50,981 bases of DNA from contig JAQBTG010000029.1 in the NCBI GenBank assembly GCA_027624955.1, positions 1-50,981 of the forward strand. Direction: 5' to 3'. Positions 24,768 to 33,408 of this stretch are shown in pieces. How positions within the stretch are numbered: the stretch's first letter is position 1; each line of letters starts with the position of its first letter. The notes beneath the pieces are model-generated. The model was not told the origin of the DNA, ran no database searches, and was given only the letters and a program-made list of their open reading frames with translations. The position numbers and the translations under genes are program-made. This stretch comes from Pseudomonadota bacterium (GTDB lineage Bacteria > Pseudomonadota > Alphaproteobacteria > UBA828).

Positions 24768-25988
24768 CTACCCGATCAAACCGAAGACCAAAAATGCCAG
24801 GCTGAGCACAAAGCCCAGTATCGGAATGATTAGCGGGTAATAAACGCTGTGTGCCGGTTTGCCGTCACGCAAGCGGATGCGGATGAGCGCGGCATTGACG
24901 ATGGTAAAAATGGCGAGGGTAATTGACGCAGTGGCCTCGGCCAGCCCCGCCAAGCGGAACCACAGCGCCAGGATCAGTACCAAGCCGACCACCAGCGCGG
25001 TGGCGACAAGCGGTGTGCGGGTGAGCGGATTCACGCGCCCCAAAATGGCGGGAAGCAGCCCTTGATCGCTCAAACCGTAGAGCACCCGAGAAGCCATGAT
25101 GACCTGCACCAGCGCGCCGTTCAAAATGGCGACGATGCCAATCAGGCCGAGAAATTGGCCCGAGCCACCGCTGCCACGCTCATAGACCAGTACCAGTGGC
25201 GCCTCGTGGGCGGCCAGTTCCTGCGCCGGTACGGTTAATATCGATACGATGCTGATGGTCATGTACAAGAGCGTGGTGACGACAAGAGTGACGATAATGG
25301 CGAGTGGCAAGATGCGTGATGCGTTGCGGGTTTCCTCCGCCACATTGACCATATCCTCGAAGCCGATGAAGGCGTAGAAGGCGAGTACTGCGCCGGCCAG
25401 GGTGGCGCTCCAGGCCACACCGCCCGCGCCAGGTAACATGTCGGGCAATGCAGCTGGGAGATGCACGAGATTGTCGCCGCCAACCCAGACTACGAGCGCC
25501 AGACCGCCGACCTCGACCACTGTCAATATTCCGGCCACGATGACCGATTGCGCAATGCCCCAGGCGGCGAGCAGCCCGATCAAAAGAACGATCACGGCGA
25601 TGGCGGCGACGCGTGGTAGCGAGATAAATTCGTGCAAATAGCCGACGAACGCATTGGATATGGCGGCCGAGGACACGACGCCGGCAAACACCACCATCAG
25701 GCCTATAGCAGCGGAAAGCGTTTGAATGCCGGCGGCCTCCTGTACGTAATAGGCCTCGCCCGCGCTCTTCGGAAAGCGCGCCGAAAGCTCGGCGAAACTG
25801 AATGCCGTGAAGCCGGCGATGACCGCGGCAATTAGGAAGGAAAACGGAGAAGCCATGCCCGCCACGCCGGCAACCTCGCCGATCAGCGCATAGATCCCTG
25901 CTCCGATCGTGGTGCCCAGGCCGTAGAGCACCAACAAAGGAAGCGACAGGCTGCGCTTCAGGGTGACAGGGGATTGGCTATTTGCCAC
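24768..25988 (-). CDS. APC-family amino-acid permease
   Basis: This 406-residue protein is almost entirely membrane-embedded, with about 11-12 hydrophobic segments. The N-terminal GTTIGAGIYALIGEVAG in TM1 and the GFEDMVNVAEETRNASRILP segment after TM6 are classic APC features. It likely imports an amino acid or amine by proton symport. It starts with GTG, 35 nt after the HpaB-family gene, and is probably the last gene of a four-gene minus-strand run. The partner genes point to an amino-acid-related or aromatic substrate, but none is fixed. Confidence 0.9.
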   Translation of the reverse strand: MANSQSPVTLKRSLSLPLLVLYGLGTTIGAGIYALIGEVAGVAGMASPFSFLIAAVIAGFTAFSFAELSARFPKSAGEAYYVQEAAGIQTLSAAIGLMVVFAGVVSSAAISNAFVGYLHEFISLPRVAAIAVIVLLIGLLAAWGIAQSVIVAGILTVVEVGGLALVVWVGGDNLVHLPAALPDMLPGAGGVAWSATLAGAVLAFYAFIGFEDMVNVAEETRNASRILPLAIIVTLVVTTLLYMTISIVSILTVPAQELAAHEAPLVLVYERGSGGSGQFLGLIGIVAILNGALVQVIMASRVLYGLSDQGLLPAILGRVNPLTRTPLVATALVVGLVLILALWFRLAGLAEATASITLAIFTIVNAALIRIRLRDGKPAHSVYYPLIIPILGFVLSLAFLVFGLIG

Positions 25989-26022
25989 GATTCCGGAATT
26001 CTCATCTCTATCACTTTTCGTT

Positions 26023-27552
26023 TTACTCGGACGGCTCCGCTTCCGGCGGCTGGCAGCCGTCGACGCAGCAGCGACCGGGCTGGTCGTCTGTTTGCTCGCC
26101 CGTTACCTTTTCAGCAAGCAGGCCACGATCCAACAAGCCTTCGACCAGCGCGACCTTATCTTCCAACGGATAACTGCGGTAAATCTCCATACTTGTCGCC
26201 GCCGGCGAGCCACCGCCATGCAGGCTGATCAGCGAATACCAGCCCGCCGTGTCGGACGCAGTGATGTCGCCGAGAAAGCGCGCCACTTCGCGCCGACGTT
26301 CGGGTGGGATGTCATCCCTGCCCTGCCATAGTTCTTCCAGATGTGCCGCAGTCGCCGGGTTGTGGTCCTCGTCCGGCCCCGGCAGAGCGACGATCAGGCC
26401 GCCTGAAAGGTCATGGGCAATGCGCTGCATATCGTAAATTTGCGTCGACAAGAGCAGCTTGCCGACATTGGCAAAGATGCGCTCAGGCTCGGCGCAACCT
26501 GAAGCGTCAGGAACCCCATAGGTGGAACTGGCGACGCCACAGGCGAAGAAGCCCTCGACAATCTTAATCAACTCGACCATGCGCTCACGGAGATAGTTGT
26601 TGCCCCCTGCATCGAGCCCGTTGGCTTCGGCCATCATCGACGCCGCACCAATCAGGAGATCGCCGAAGCCGGCGCGCGCGCCAATGCAGCTATGGCGATG
26701 ATGACAAGCATAAGCACGCGTTAGAAACTGTGCCTGTTGCCATTCGCCAGCCATAAACACGTTTTGCCAAGGCACGAATACGTCCTCAAACACGCAGACG
26801 CCGGTCGCTTGGCCGTAGCGCCCGCTAAAGATAGCGGTGTCTTCACCAGGCCGGCCGGCCGGCCGGGTGATCACGGTTAGACCGGCGGCATCGATGGGCA
26901 CGGCGCAGCAGACGGCAAACTCGGCGTCTTCCTCAACCATATTGCGCCCAGGCATGACCAGCAGTTCGTGCATATAGGGAGCGCCAGTGACGATTGCTTT
27001 GGTGCCCGAGATGACGATGCCGTCGGCGCGGCGTTCACGGATATGCACATAAGCATTGCTGTTGGTTTGCTCGTGCGGACGTTTGGAACGGTCGCCCTTG
27101 GCATCGGTCATGGCGACGCCGAGAGTTAGATCTTCGGCTTGAACGCGGTGCAGATAGGCGCCAAAGCGCTGGTGCAGATCGCCCCCCATCTCCGCATCCA
27201 TGAGGTGCGTCACTTGGTGAATGGCGTTGAGCGCATCCTGGCTGAGATAGCGTTGGGCGCAGCCCACCCGCTGGCATACCAGGCGCACTGCTTCGAGCTT
27301 ATCCAAAAGATCGCGCGACGAGCGGTTGATGTGAAGAAAGCGGTTTACGGTGGCGCCGCTTGATTGCTCTTCCGCCACCATCAACGGCCGATGGCGGTCG
27401 AGCTTGGCGAAATCATAAGTAACGCCAACAGCCGCGACTCCCGGCGCGAGGCGTGGCTCATCGGCGACCGCATCAACCCGCGCGCCGTCGAGATAGACCG
27501 TCGGGCTATAGCGGCGCAAAGACTCCCGATATTCGTCGCCGCTCATCAACAT
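26023..27552 (-). CDS. HpaB-family flavoprotein (4-hydroxyphenylacetate 3-hydroxylase / 4-hydroxybutanoyl-CoA dehydratase family)
   Basis: The protein has 509 residues. The HpaB/acyl-CoA-dehydrogenase-like fold is shown by DALNAIHQVTHLMDAE, YVHIRERRADGIVISGTKAIVTGAP and VFEDVFVPWQNVFMAGEW. The family includes FADH2-dependent phenol hydroxylases and [4Fe-4S] dehydratases. C93 and C98 (CQRVGC) together with HHRHSCIGARAGFGDLLIG recall the Fe-S ligand regions of the dehydratase branch, but I cannot align them well enough to decide. Odd: the C-terminus is a tail with a CCVDGC cluster, not part of the usual fold. The start is ATG with GAGGGG upstream, directly after the PrcB-like stop. Confidence 0.85.
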   Translation of the reverse strand: MLMSGDEYRESLRRYSPTVYLDGARVDAVADEPRLAPGVAAVGVTYDFAKLDRHRPLMVAEEQSSGATVNRFLHINRSSRDLLDKLEAVRLVCQRVGCAQRYLSQDALNAIHQVTHLMDAEMGGDLHQRFGAYLHRVQAEDLTLGVAMTDAKGDRSKRPHEQTNSNAYVHIRERRADGIVISGTKAIVTGAPYMHELLVMPGRNMVEEDAEFAVCCAVPIDAAGLTVITRPAGRPGEDTAIFSGRYGQATGVCVFEDVFVPWQNVFMAGEWQQAQFLTRAYACHHRHSCIGARAGFGDLLIGAASMMAEANGLDAGGNNYLRERMVELIKIVEGFFACGVASSTYGVPDASGCAEPERIFANVGKLLLSTQIYDMQRIAHDLSGGLIVALPGPDEDHNPATAAHLEELWQGRDDIPPERRREVARFLGDITASDTAGWYSLISLHGGGSPAATSMEIYRSYPLEDKVALVEGLLDRGLLAEKVTGEQTDDQPGRCCVDGCQPPEAEPSE

Positions 27553-28104
27553 TTAGGACCCCTCGCTACTCTGCCCGGGCGCCTCCGGGCAGATCGGTTT
27601 GTTAAGAAACTGCGTGATGCTCTCAGCACGCCGGCGCTCGCCAGACGGTATATATAAGCATTCGCCGGATGCGGCGCCATTGAATCCTGTGAGAAACAAG
27701 ACAGGCTGGGCGTTCATCGGAAGCAGAAAGATGCGGTACGGAGTGGTCAGGACTTGCGGCACGAAGGCATCCGGCGCGGGCGCCAATTCGCGCACCCTGA
27801 AAAGCTGCGCCATGTCCGTTTGGCCTGCGGGATCGATGGCAAGATCATAGCCACCGGTTCTACGCGAGCCGAGAAATACAGCAATGGCCAAGTGGAGCGC
27901 CGCGTCAAAGGATTGCGGCGGCGGTTGGCCCAATTGGGCCCAAATTTGCGACCAGGAATTTGCGTCGCGAATTACTTGCGCTGAAAAATTTTGATATGGG
28001 GAAAAAGCGCCCGACCATTCCGATTGCTCGGGATTTCCACCCGAAACCGCAGCCCGCACCGGCAATAATAAAAGAACGCAAACTAGAACCGCAGCAACTT
28101 TCAT
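27553..28104 (-). CDS. Secreted PrcB-like domain protein
   Basis: This 183-residue protein has a signal peptide (MKVAAVLVCVLLLLPVRAAVS), so it is exported. The mature part carries the motif FLGSRRTGGYDLAI, typical of the PrcB C-terminal domain found in protease-complex and other extracytoplasmic proteins. Its start overlaps the stop of the N-formylglutamate amidohydrolase gene by 4 nt, and its stop abuts the HpaB gene. Role unknown. Confidence 0.75.
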   Translation of the reverse strand: MKVAAVLVCVLLLLPVRAAVSGGNPEQSEWSGAFSPYQNFSAQVIRDANSWSQIWAQLGQPPPQSFDAALHLAIAVFLGSRRTGGYDLAIDPAGQTDMAQLFRVRELAPAPDAFVPQVLTTPYRIFLLPMNAQPVLFLTGFNGAASGECLYIPSGERRRAESITQFLNKPICPEAPGQSSEGS

Positions 28105-28865
28105 AATTGCGGCCTGACAACGTCGAATTCGCGGGTAAACAATTCCGCCAAGCGCTCCGCCCAGGCCTCTGCCCCGGCGCTTCCGGCAATTAGGTCCTGG
28201 CGAATCTCGATAATGAGATGACGCAATTTGCGCGGCTCCAACACGTCCGCCACCGTATATCCTGGCGTCTCAAGTGCCGAATAGGGCTGGTTATCGCCCA
28301 CGCACAAGGATTTGTCTCGCGCCAGCGCTGCGATCAAACGCTCCGCATTGGCCGCGTCTTGGCGCCATAGCACGCCAATATGCCAAGGCCTCGCTACTCC
28401 GGCAAATACCGGCGTGCAGCTATGCATAGCGATGACAAAGGGATCGTTCAGCATGGCCAACCGGCGCGACAGCTCGCGATGATAGGGGTGATAGGCGATA
28501 TCGGCACGACGCGCCGCCTCCGCCGCCAGCACCGCGCGATTGGCTGGCACGACGACCCCGTCACTCTCCTCCGGGATCGAGTTGGGTGTGCCGAGCGCGC
28601 GATTACAATCAATAAAGAGGCGCGAATACCGGGTCAGAAGCGCCGGCGCGCCCAACAGCCAGGCGAGGCGCCGGGTAACCGCGGCGGCGCCGATGTCCCA
28701 AGCGATGTGTTGCTCAATCCGTTCCGGCGAAAGGCCGAGCCCATCCCAGCCAGCGGGCAATGCGTTGCTCGCATGATCGCACAGCAACAGAAGATTGGAA
28801 TTGTGCGAACCTTCTATGGCTTCAAACGCAGTTTCTTGCGGCTTTGGCGCCGTTGCATCATGCAT
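28101..28865 (-). CDS. N-formylglutamate amidohydrolase family protein
   Basis: This 254-residue enzyme has the N-formylglutamate amidohydrolase fold: LLLCDHASNALP near the N-terminus, HIAWDIGAAAVTRRLA, YSRLFIDCNRALG, IAYHPYH and VIAMHSCTPVF, with the His/Glu zinc-type residues of the family. It starts at ATG 28865 with GAGGG upstream; the longer frame to 28922 lacks this support. The last step of one histidine-degradation route uses this family, but no other hut genes are nearby, so it may cut another N-formyl or N-acyl amino acid. Confidence 0.88.
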   Translation of the reverse strand: MHDATAPKPQETAFEAIEGSHNSNLLLLCDHASNALPAGWDGLGLSPERIEQHIAWDIGAAAVTRRLAWLLGAPALLTRYSRLFIDCNRALGTPNSIPEESDGVVVPANRAVLAAEAARRADIAYHPYHRELSRRLAMLNDPFVIAMHSCTPVFAGVARPWHIGVLWRQDAANAERLIAALARDKSLCVGDNQPYSALETPGYTVADVLEPRKLRHLIIEIRQDLIAGSAGAEAWAERLAELFTREFDVVRPQL

Positions 28866-29049
28866 TTTCGACCCTCGTTGCGTTCGAATAAGAAGGATTG
28901 TCCACCACCCCAAGACTGGCAAGCAAAAGCGATAGGCGGTTTGAGAAATTCCGCCGCTTGAAGCGAAGCCCGGCCCCCTTTAACCTCTTGCTCAGAATAT
29001 TCCAAAGGTGCCGCGCCTGGCATCTTCACACGGGTTAGGGAGAATAATA

Positions 29050-30066
29050 ATGCCTCAAGGGTCGATTTCCTCCAGCGACGACGCGGTTGGCGTCGGCGTC
29101 GTCAATTATCAAGTTCCGGTGGTCGAGACCAAGGCGGAGGTGCTCGATAATTGCAAGCGTATCGCTGGCTTTGTCGAAGGCATGAAACGCGGCTATCCCG
29201 GCCTCGATCTGATTGTCTTTCCGGAATATTCGACGCAGGGCTTCCATCCGGTCAAATGGTCCGACCTGACCACCACGATCGGCGGTGACGAGGTACAGAT
29301 ATTCTCCGAGGCCTGCAAGAAGGCCGGCGTGTTTGGCATTTTTTCGCTGACCGGTGAGGAACATCCGGACGGCCTCAACCCCTACAACACGCTGATCATG
29401 ATCAACGATCAGGGCGAAGTCTGCATGACCTACCGCAAGATTTTCCCGTGGTGCCCGCAAGAGCCGTGGACGGCCGGTCACGAGACCTCCGTGGCTGAGG
29501 GCCCCAAAGGTCTGATGATTGGCGGCACGATCTGTTATGACTGCAACATGCCCGAAATCGTGCGCGACACGGTTATGAAAGGCGCCGAACTTGTGGTGCG
29601 TATCCAGGGCTATATGTATCCCTCTAAGGAGCAGCAGCGCATGATCGCGCAGGTGCGAGCGTGGGAAAACTTAGCCTATGTCGCGGTCGCCAACATGGCC
29701 GGACGCGATCTGGTCTATTCCTATTTTGGCCACTCCAACATTGTCGACTTTGACGGCAGCGTGCTGGCCGAATGCGGCACCGGCCCCGACGAAGCGACCT
29801 ACGCAACGCTTTCGCTCACGACAATCCGCGATGCGCGGCGCAACTGGACGGCCGAAAATCACCTCTACAACATCGTCCACCGAGGTTTCACGTCAGAGCC
29901 AGGCGGCCACGCCACCAACCCCTTCAGCTTTTACGATAAATGGGTGAACGACCCAGAGGGGCTGCGCGACGAGGTCGAGTATATGACGCGCGACCATGAC
30001 AACCCGGACAAAGCGACAACGCCAAAACTAAAAGCGCCGCCCTCACGCGCAAAGTTGGCCAACTAA
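29050..30066 (+). CDS. amiE: Aliphatic amidase (AmiE-type nitrilase superfamily)
   Basis: This 338-residue enzyme is of the usual AmiE length. The catalytic Glu-Lys-Cys triad is visible as E59 (VFPEYSTQG), K130 (YRKIFPWCP) and C162 (GTICYDCN), almost at AmiE's own positions. The opening GSISSSDDAVGVGVVNYQVP and the SYFGHSNIVDFDG segment match AmiE; the WTAENHLYNIVHRGF part also recalls formamidase AmiF, so the preferred amide is not certain. It releases ammonia from short amides. ATG 29050 follows AGGGAG at a good distance. It is followed by a lipoyl-like gene and an AAA ATPase gene. Confidence 0.92.
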   Translation: MPQGSISSSDDAVGVGVVNYQVPVVETKAEVLDNCKRIAGFVEGMKRGYPGLDLIVFPEYSTQGFHPVKWSDLTTTIGGDEVQIFSEACKKAGVFGIFSLTGEEHPDGLNPYNTLIMINDQGEVCMTYRKIFPWCPQEPWTAGHETSVAEGPKGLMIGGTICYDCNMPEIVRDTVMKGAELVVRIQGYMYPSKEQQRMIAQVRAWENLAYVAVANMAGRDLVYSYFGHSNIVDFDGSVLAECGTGPDEATYATLSLTTIRDARRNWTAENHLYNIVHRGFTSEPGGHATNPFSFYDKWVNDPEGLRDEVEYMTRDHDNPDKATTPKLKAPPSRAKLAN

Positions 30067-30083
30067 AACATAGGCAGGGGGAA

Positions 30084-30407
30084 ATGAGACCGCCCGCGAT
30101 CAAACCGCGGACGGCCCCTCTCCCCTTCTTGGACGGAGCGATGCAGGTGAGAGCGGCAGCGGATAACGAAATCATCGGTATCGACGCCACTTGTTCCTCC
30201 GTGAATGCCTATGACCTTGTCGTAACCGATATCATGGTGGCGGTAGGCGAAGTCGTCGAGGCGGAACAGATCTTGATGATTCTCGAATATTACAAAGTCG
30301 TCACGGAAGTAACGTCGCCTAGCCCGGGAATTGTTGTGGCAATTCATTGTCAATTGAGTGACGAAGTTCAGGTGGGCGAACGGCTCATCGACGTCCGTCC
30401 GAACTGA
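30084..30407 (+). CDS. Small biotinyl/lipoyl-domain-like protein
   Basis: This 107-residue protein is built around a biotinyl/lipoyl hammerhead: DIMVAVGEVVEAEQILMIL, then EYYKVVTEVTSPSPG, then VQVGERLIDVRPN. The loop Lys that is normally biotinylated or lipoylated is present (K71), but in EYYK instead of EAMK or ESDK. The start may be ATG 30084 or ATG 30141 (MQVRAAADN), both with GGAG- or GGGG-type sites close upstream. It sits 17 nt after the amidase gene and just before the AAA ATPase gene. Whether it is modified, and by what, is unknown. Confidence 0.72.
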   Translation: MRPPAIKPRTAPLPFLDGAMQVRAAADNEIIGIDATCSSVNAYDLVVTDIMVAVGEVVEAEQILMILEYYKVVTEVTSPSPGIVVAIHCQLSDEVQVGERLIDVRPN

Positions 30408-30420
30408 TCGATTATCCGGC

Positions 30421-31662
30421 ATGAATCGCCAAGGTCCAGACGCCCTGCAACGCGCCATCGACCGCATGTTGACAGAGGCCAATACGCGCATGGCCGTAGG
30501 CAAGAGCGAGGAAGCCTCGCGCTCCTACCACAAGGCGGCGCAATTTGCCGAACAGATGATCGAAATATTGGAAGATGCCGGCGCCCGCAGTTCCATGAGC
30601 CTGCGCGCGGTGGAATACAAGCAACGTGCCCGCGCGCTTACGTCCAATCGCGGCATGGATGCGGGACGGATCAGGCCGGTCGAAAACCACGAAGCGGACG
30701 AGGTCGCCTATTCCGACGAAGAGGCCGATGCACTCGAGCAGCAAATCTTGCTGCTCATCGACGACAGCCCAAATCATGTCGATTGGGAAACCATCGGCGG
30801 TCTGGACGCATTAAAGAAAGAGCTGAAGTTCCACTATGGCCTGGCCATGGCGAAGGTGCCGGAAGGGATTAAGGTCGAAGGCTGGAATAACATCATGTTT
30901 TACGGCCCCCCTGGCACCGGCAAGACGCTGCTTGCATGCGCCGTTGCCAACAAACTGAGCGCCACTTTCTTCAACGTCAAGGCGAGCCAGATCGTCAGCA
31001 AATGGGTCGGTGAATCGGGAAGATTGATCAGCACTCTTTATCGCGTCGCGCGTAAATTCACGCGAGACGGGCGACCATCAATCATCTTCATCGACGAGTT
31101 CGACGCGCTGTGCAGGAGCCGCGGCGGCGAAGGCCAACTCTATCACCAGCAGATGCTGGCCGCTATTCTCTCGGAAATCGACGGTTTCGCGCAAAAGGGA
31201 AAACGTGATTTGGTGATGACCATCGGCGCAACCAACCGCCCCTGGGATTTAGACTCCGCCGTGCTCTCACGCTTCGAACGTCGCATTCTCATCGACCTGC
31301 CGAACGCAGAAGCCCGCGCTGACATATTCCGCATTCATCTGGAGGGTAAGGGCATTCCGGTCGATCATCGCTCGCTCTCTTACGCGCGCCTCGCTGCCGA
31401 CACCGGGCGCCTTACCGGACGTGAGATTGCACGTTTGTGCAAGGAGGTGACGGCGAGCATGCTCGGAGAAATGAACCCTGACATTCCAGCCCTGGTTGAT
31501 GCCGGCCTGAAGCGCATTCAGGACTATGAAATCAAAGTGCGCGCCCTCAAGCAGGGAGATTTCACCACGCCGTTGGAACGCTTGGTGGCCGACACGAGTG
31601 AGGCTGACGAAATTCATTTTGCTGAATGGGGCAAGAGCTTAGGCAGGGACAAGCATTCCTGA
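30421..31662 (+). CDS. Vps4/katanin-like AAA ATPase with MIT-like N-terminus
   Basis: The protein has 413 residues. Residues 1-75 form three helices (ALQRAIDRMLTEANTRMAVG, SEEASRSYHKAAQFAEQMIEIL, and a third) like a MIT domain. The AAA module follows VDWETIGGLDALK: Walker A GPPGTGKT near 162, pore loop VSKWVGES, Walker B SIIFIDEFD near 221, sensor 1 IGATN and the arginine-finger region LSRFERR. This is the meiotic-clade layout of Vps4 and katanin. In the Pseudomonas amidase operon the AAA protein AmiB sits beside AmiE, so an amidase-linked chaperone is plausible. ATG 30421 lacks a clear ribosome-binding site; the upstream start at 30358 overlaps the lipoyl-like gene. Confidence 0.85.
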   Translation: MNRQGPDALQRAIDRMLTEANTRMAVGKSEEASRSYHKAAQFAEQMIEILEDAGARSSMSLRAVEYKQRARALTSNRGMDAGRIRPVENHEADEVAYSDEEADALEQQILLLIDDSPNHVDWETIGGLDALKKELKFHYGLAMAKVPEGIKVEGWNNIMFYGPPGTGKTLLACAVANKLSATFFNVKASQIVSKWVGESGRLISTLYRVARKFTRDGRPSIIFIDEFDALCRSRGGEGQLYHQQMLAAILSEIDGFAQKGKRDLVMTIGATNRPWDLDSAVLSRFERRILIDLPNAEARADIFRIHLEGKGIPVDHRSLSYARLAADTGRLTGREIARLCKEVTASMLGEMNPDIPALVDAGLKRIQDYEIKVRALKQGDFTTPLERLVADTSEADEIHFAEWGKSLGRDKHS

Positions 31663-31697
31663 ATGCTCCGAATTTCCTTGCCGGCCGAGAACTTAAT

Positions 31698-32381
31698 TCA
31701 GACATCACGCCCACCAAGGGCATGGGTAAAGCGGTAAGTGAATCCGCCGAGCGCCATTCCGACAAACGGCCCGACCACATAAATCCAGTAATGGCTGAAA
31801 TCACCCATGGCGGCATAGGGGCCGAAGGCGCGGGCCGGGTTCATCGCGGCGCCGGCCACGGCGCCAAATAGCATGACCTCGATTCCGACCACGGCGCCCA
31901 CGGCGACTCCGGCGAAGGGGCCGTGTGCCCGCTTGTCCAATCCAACGCCGGCAACAACCCACATCAGCAGGAAGGACAAAAACAACTCTATCAGGAGCGC
32001 CGTAACCGGAGATATTCCGAGTTCGATATTCGGCGAATTGGCGCCCATGCCGTTGTAGTCGCCGATGGCCCAGAGCAGACACATGCCGGCTACCAGCGAG
32101 CCGGCCATTTGAGCAATGACATAGCCAGCCAACAAGCGGCGATCCAAATGGCCGATCAGAACCGCGGTAAGCGAGAGCGCCGGATTTACATGGGCGCCTG
32201 AAATGTGGCCAAAAGCGTAGATCACGACGGTGATAACCAGGCCGGAGATGAGCCCAGAGCCAATCATACCGAGACCCCCGCCCACCAAGCCGTCGACTAC
32301 CAGCGCGCCAGCCGCGAAGAAGACTAGGCTGAAGGTGCCGATGAACTCACAGCAGTATTTTCGCCAATCATCCCGCGTCAT
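31698..32381 (-). CDS. Aquaporin/aquaglyceroporin (MIP family)
   Basis: The protein has 227 residues and six membrane spans. Both NPA boxes are present, as ISGAHVNPALSL and AMNPARAFGP. It forms a channel for water or small neutral solutes. The gene is convergent with the amidase/AAA genes. I chose ATG 32381 (MTRDDWRKYCCEFIG), which starts just before TM1; the TTG start at 32429 has no ribosome-binding site. Some amidase operons carry an amide channel (AmiS in Pseudomonas, a different family), so amide transport is possible but not shown. Confidence 0.88.
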   Translation of the reverse strand: MTRDDWRKYCCEFIGTFSLVFFAAGALVVDGLVGGGLGMIGSGLISGLVITVVIYAFGHISGAHVNPALSLTAVLIGHLDRRLLAGYVIAQMAGSLVAGMCLLWAIGDYNGMGANSPNIELGISPVTALLIELFLSFLLMWVVAGVGLDKRAHGPFAGVAVGAVVGIEVMLFGAVAGAAMNPARAFGPYAAMGDFSHYWIYVVGPFVGMALGGFTYRFTHALGGRDV

Positions 32382-32502
32382 AGTCAGAAAATTTGCCGTG
32401 TTTTGTTGGACGAGCCAATTGCTGCGCAAGTGAGAATGATCTTACGCGACGCCATGAATAAGTCTCGTTTGCCTGTGGGTAAAAGTTTTCAAACGTGCCG
32501 AA

Positions 32503-33291
32503 TCATAGCGTCAGCTCACCTTCAAGGAAACGCACACATTGCCCTGAAATGGTGACGCGCGCGCCGCGATCCTCGCAGACCATGACACCACCGCGCGCCG
32601 ACAATTGCCGCACATTGAGGCGCTTCTTACCCAATCGCGCCGCCCAATAGGGAACAAGCTCGGTTTGCACATTGCCGGTAACTGGGTCCTCAGGCACGGC
32701 ATTTTTGGGTGCGAAAAAGCGAAGTACGTAGTCGGTCCCAGCATCGCCGCCCGGTGCCGTCGCCACCACGCCGCGGCGGTCGAGCCGGTTAAAATGATCA
32801 AGATTGGGCGCAAGCGCGGCGACTTCGGCCGCACTTTCATAGACCGCGATGTAATCGTCCCCCGCTAACACTTCTGCTGGCGTCGCGCCAAGACCCGCCA
32901 GCAGATTTTCGGGAGCTGCATGCACCGCAGCCGGACGTGAGGGAAAATCCATCATAAGGCTATTGCCGTCACGCGATACGATAAGGGTGCCGCTTTTTGT
33001 CTCAAACGAGACCGCTGTAGCACTGGGCTCTATATCAGTGAGCACAACTTCGCCCGCAGCCAGTGTGGCATGCCCGCACAGACCGACCTCCACATTGGGT
33101 GTGAACCAGCGCAGCTCATATCCGCCCCCATCCGAAGCGACAAAAAATGCCGTTTCCGACAAATTGTTCTCCGCCGCAATCGCTTGCATCAGACCAACGT
33201 CCAGCCACTCCTTCAGCGGACAGACGGCTGCCGGGTTGCCGCTCAACACCTTGTCGGTAAACGTATCGATCTGAATCATTCGCAGTTTCAA
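32503..33291 (-). CDS. PhzF-family isomerase
   Basis: This 262-residue protein has the PhzF double-domain fold. IDTFTDKVLSGNPAAVC opens it, NLSETAFFV supplies the catalytic Glu, LRWFTPNVEVGLCGHATLA is the central signature, and FFAPKNAVPEDPVTGN opens the second half. The start is TTG with AGAGGAG 7 nt upstream, better supported than ATG 33279. The family includes the phenazine enzyme PhzF, but most members have unknown isomerase roles. Divergent from selA. Confidence 0.9.
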   Translation of the reverse strand: MKLRMIQIDTFTDKVLSGNPAAVCPLKEWLDVGLMQAIAAENNLSETAFFVASDGGGYELRWFTPNVEVGLCGHATLAAGEVVLTDIEPSATAVSFETKSGTLIVSRDGNSLMMDFPSRPAAVHAAPENLLAGLGATPAEVLAGDDYIAVYESAAEVAALAPNLDHFNRLDRRGVVATAPGGDAGTDYVLRFFAPKNAVPEDPVTGNVQTELVPYWAARLGKKRLNVRQLSARGGVMVCEDRGARVTISGQCVRFLEGELTL

Positions 33292-33408
33292 AATCTGGCT
33301 CCTCTGGCTGGATCGTTCCGCCGATCATAGCGGCCGACAGCTATTCGGGATAGGCGCTTAGGCCAAAATAACATTTCCCGCGGGTCGGCAAGCGACTACC
33401 CTAGCGCC

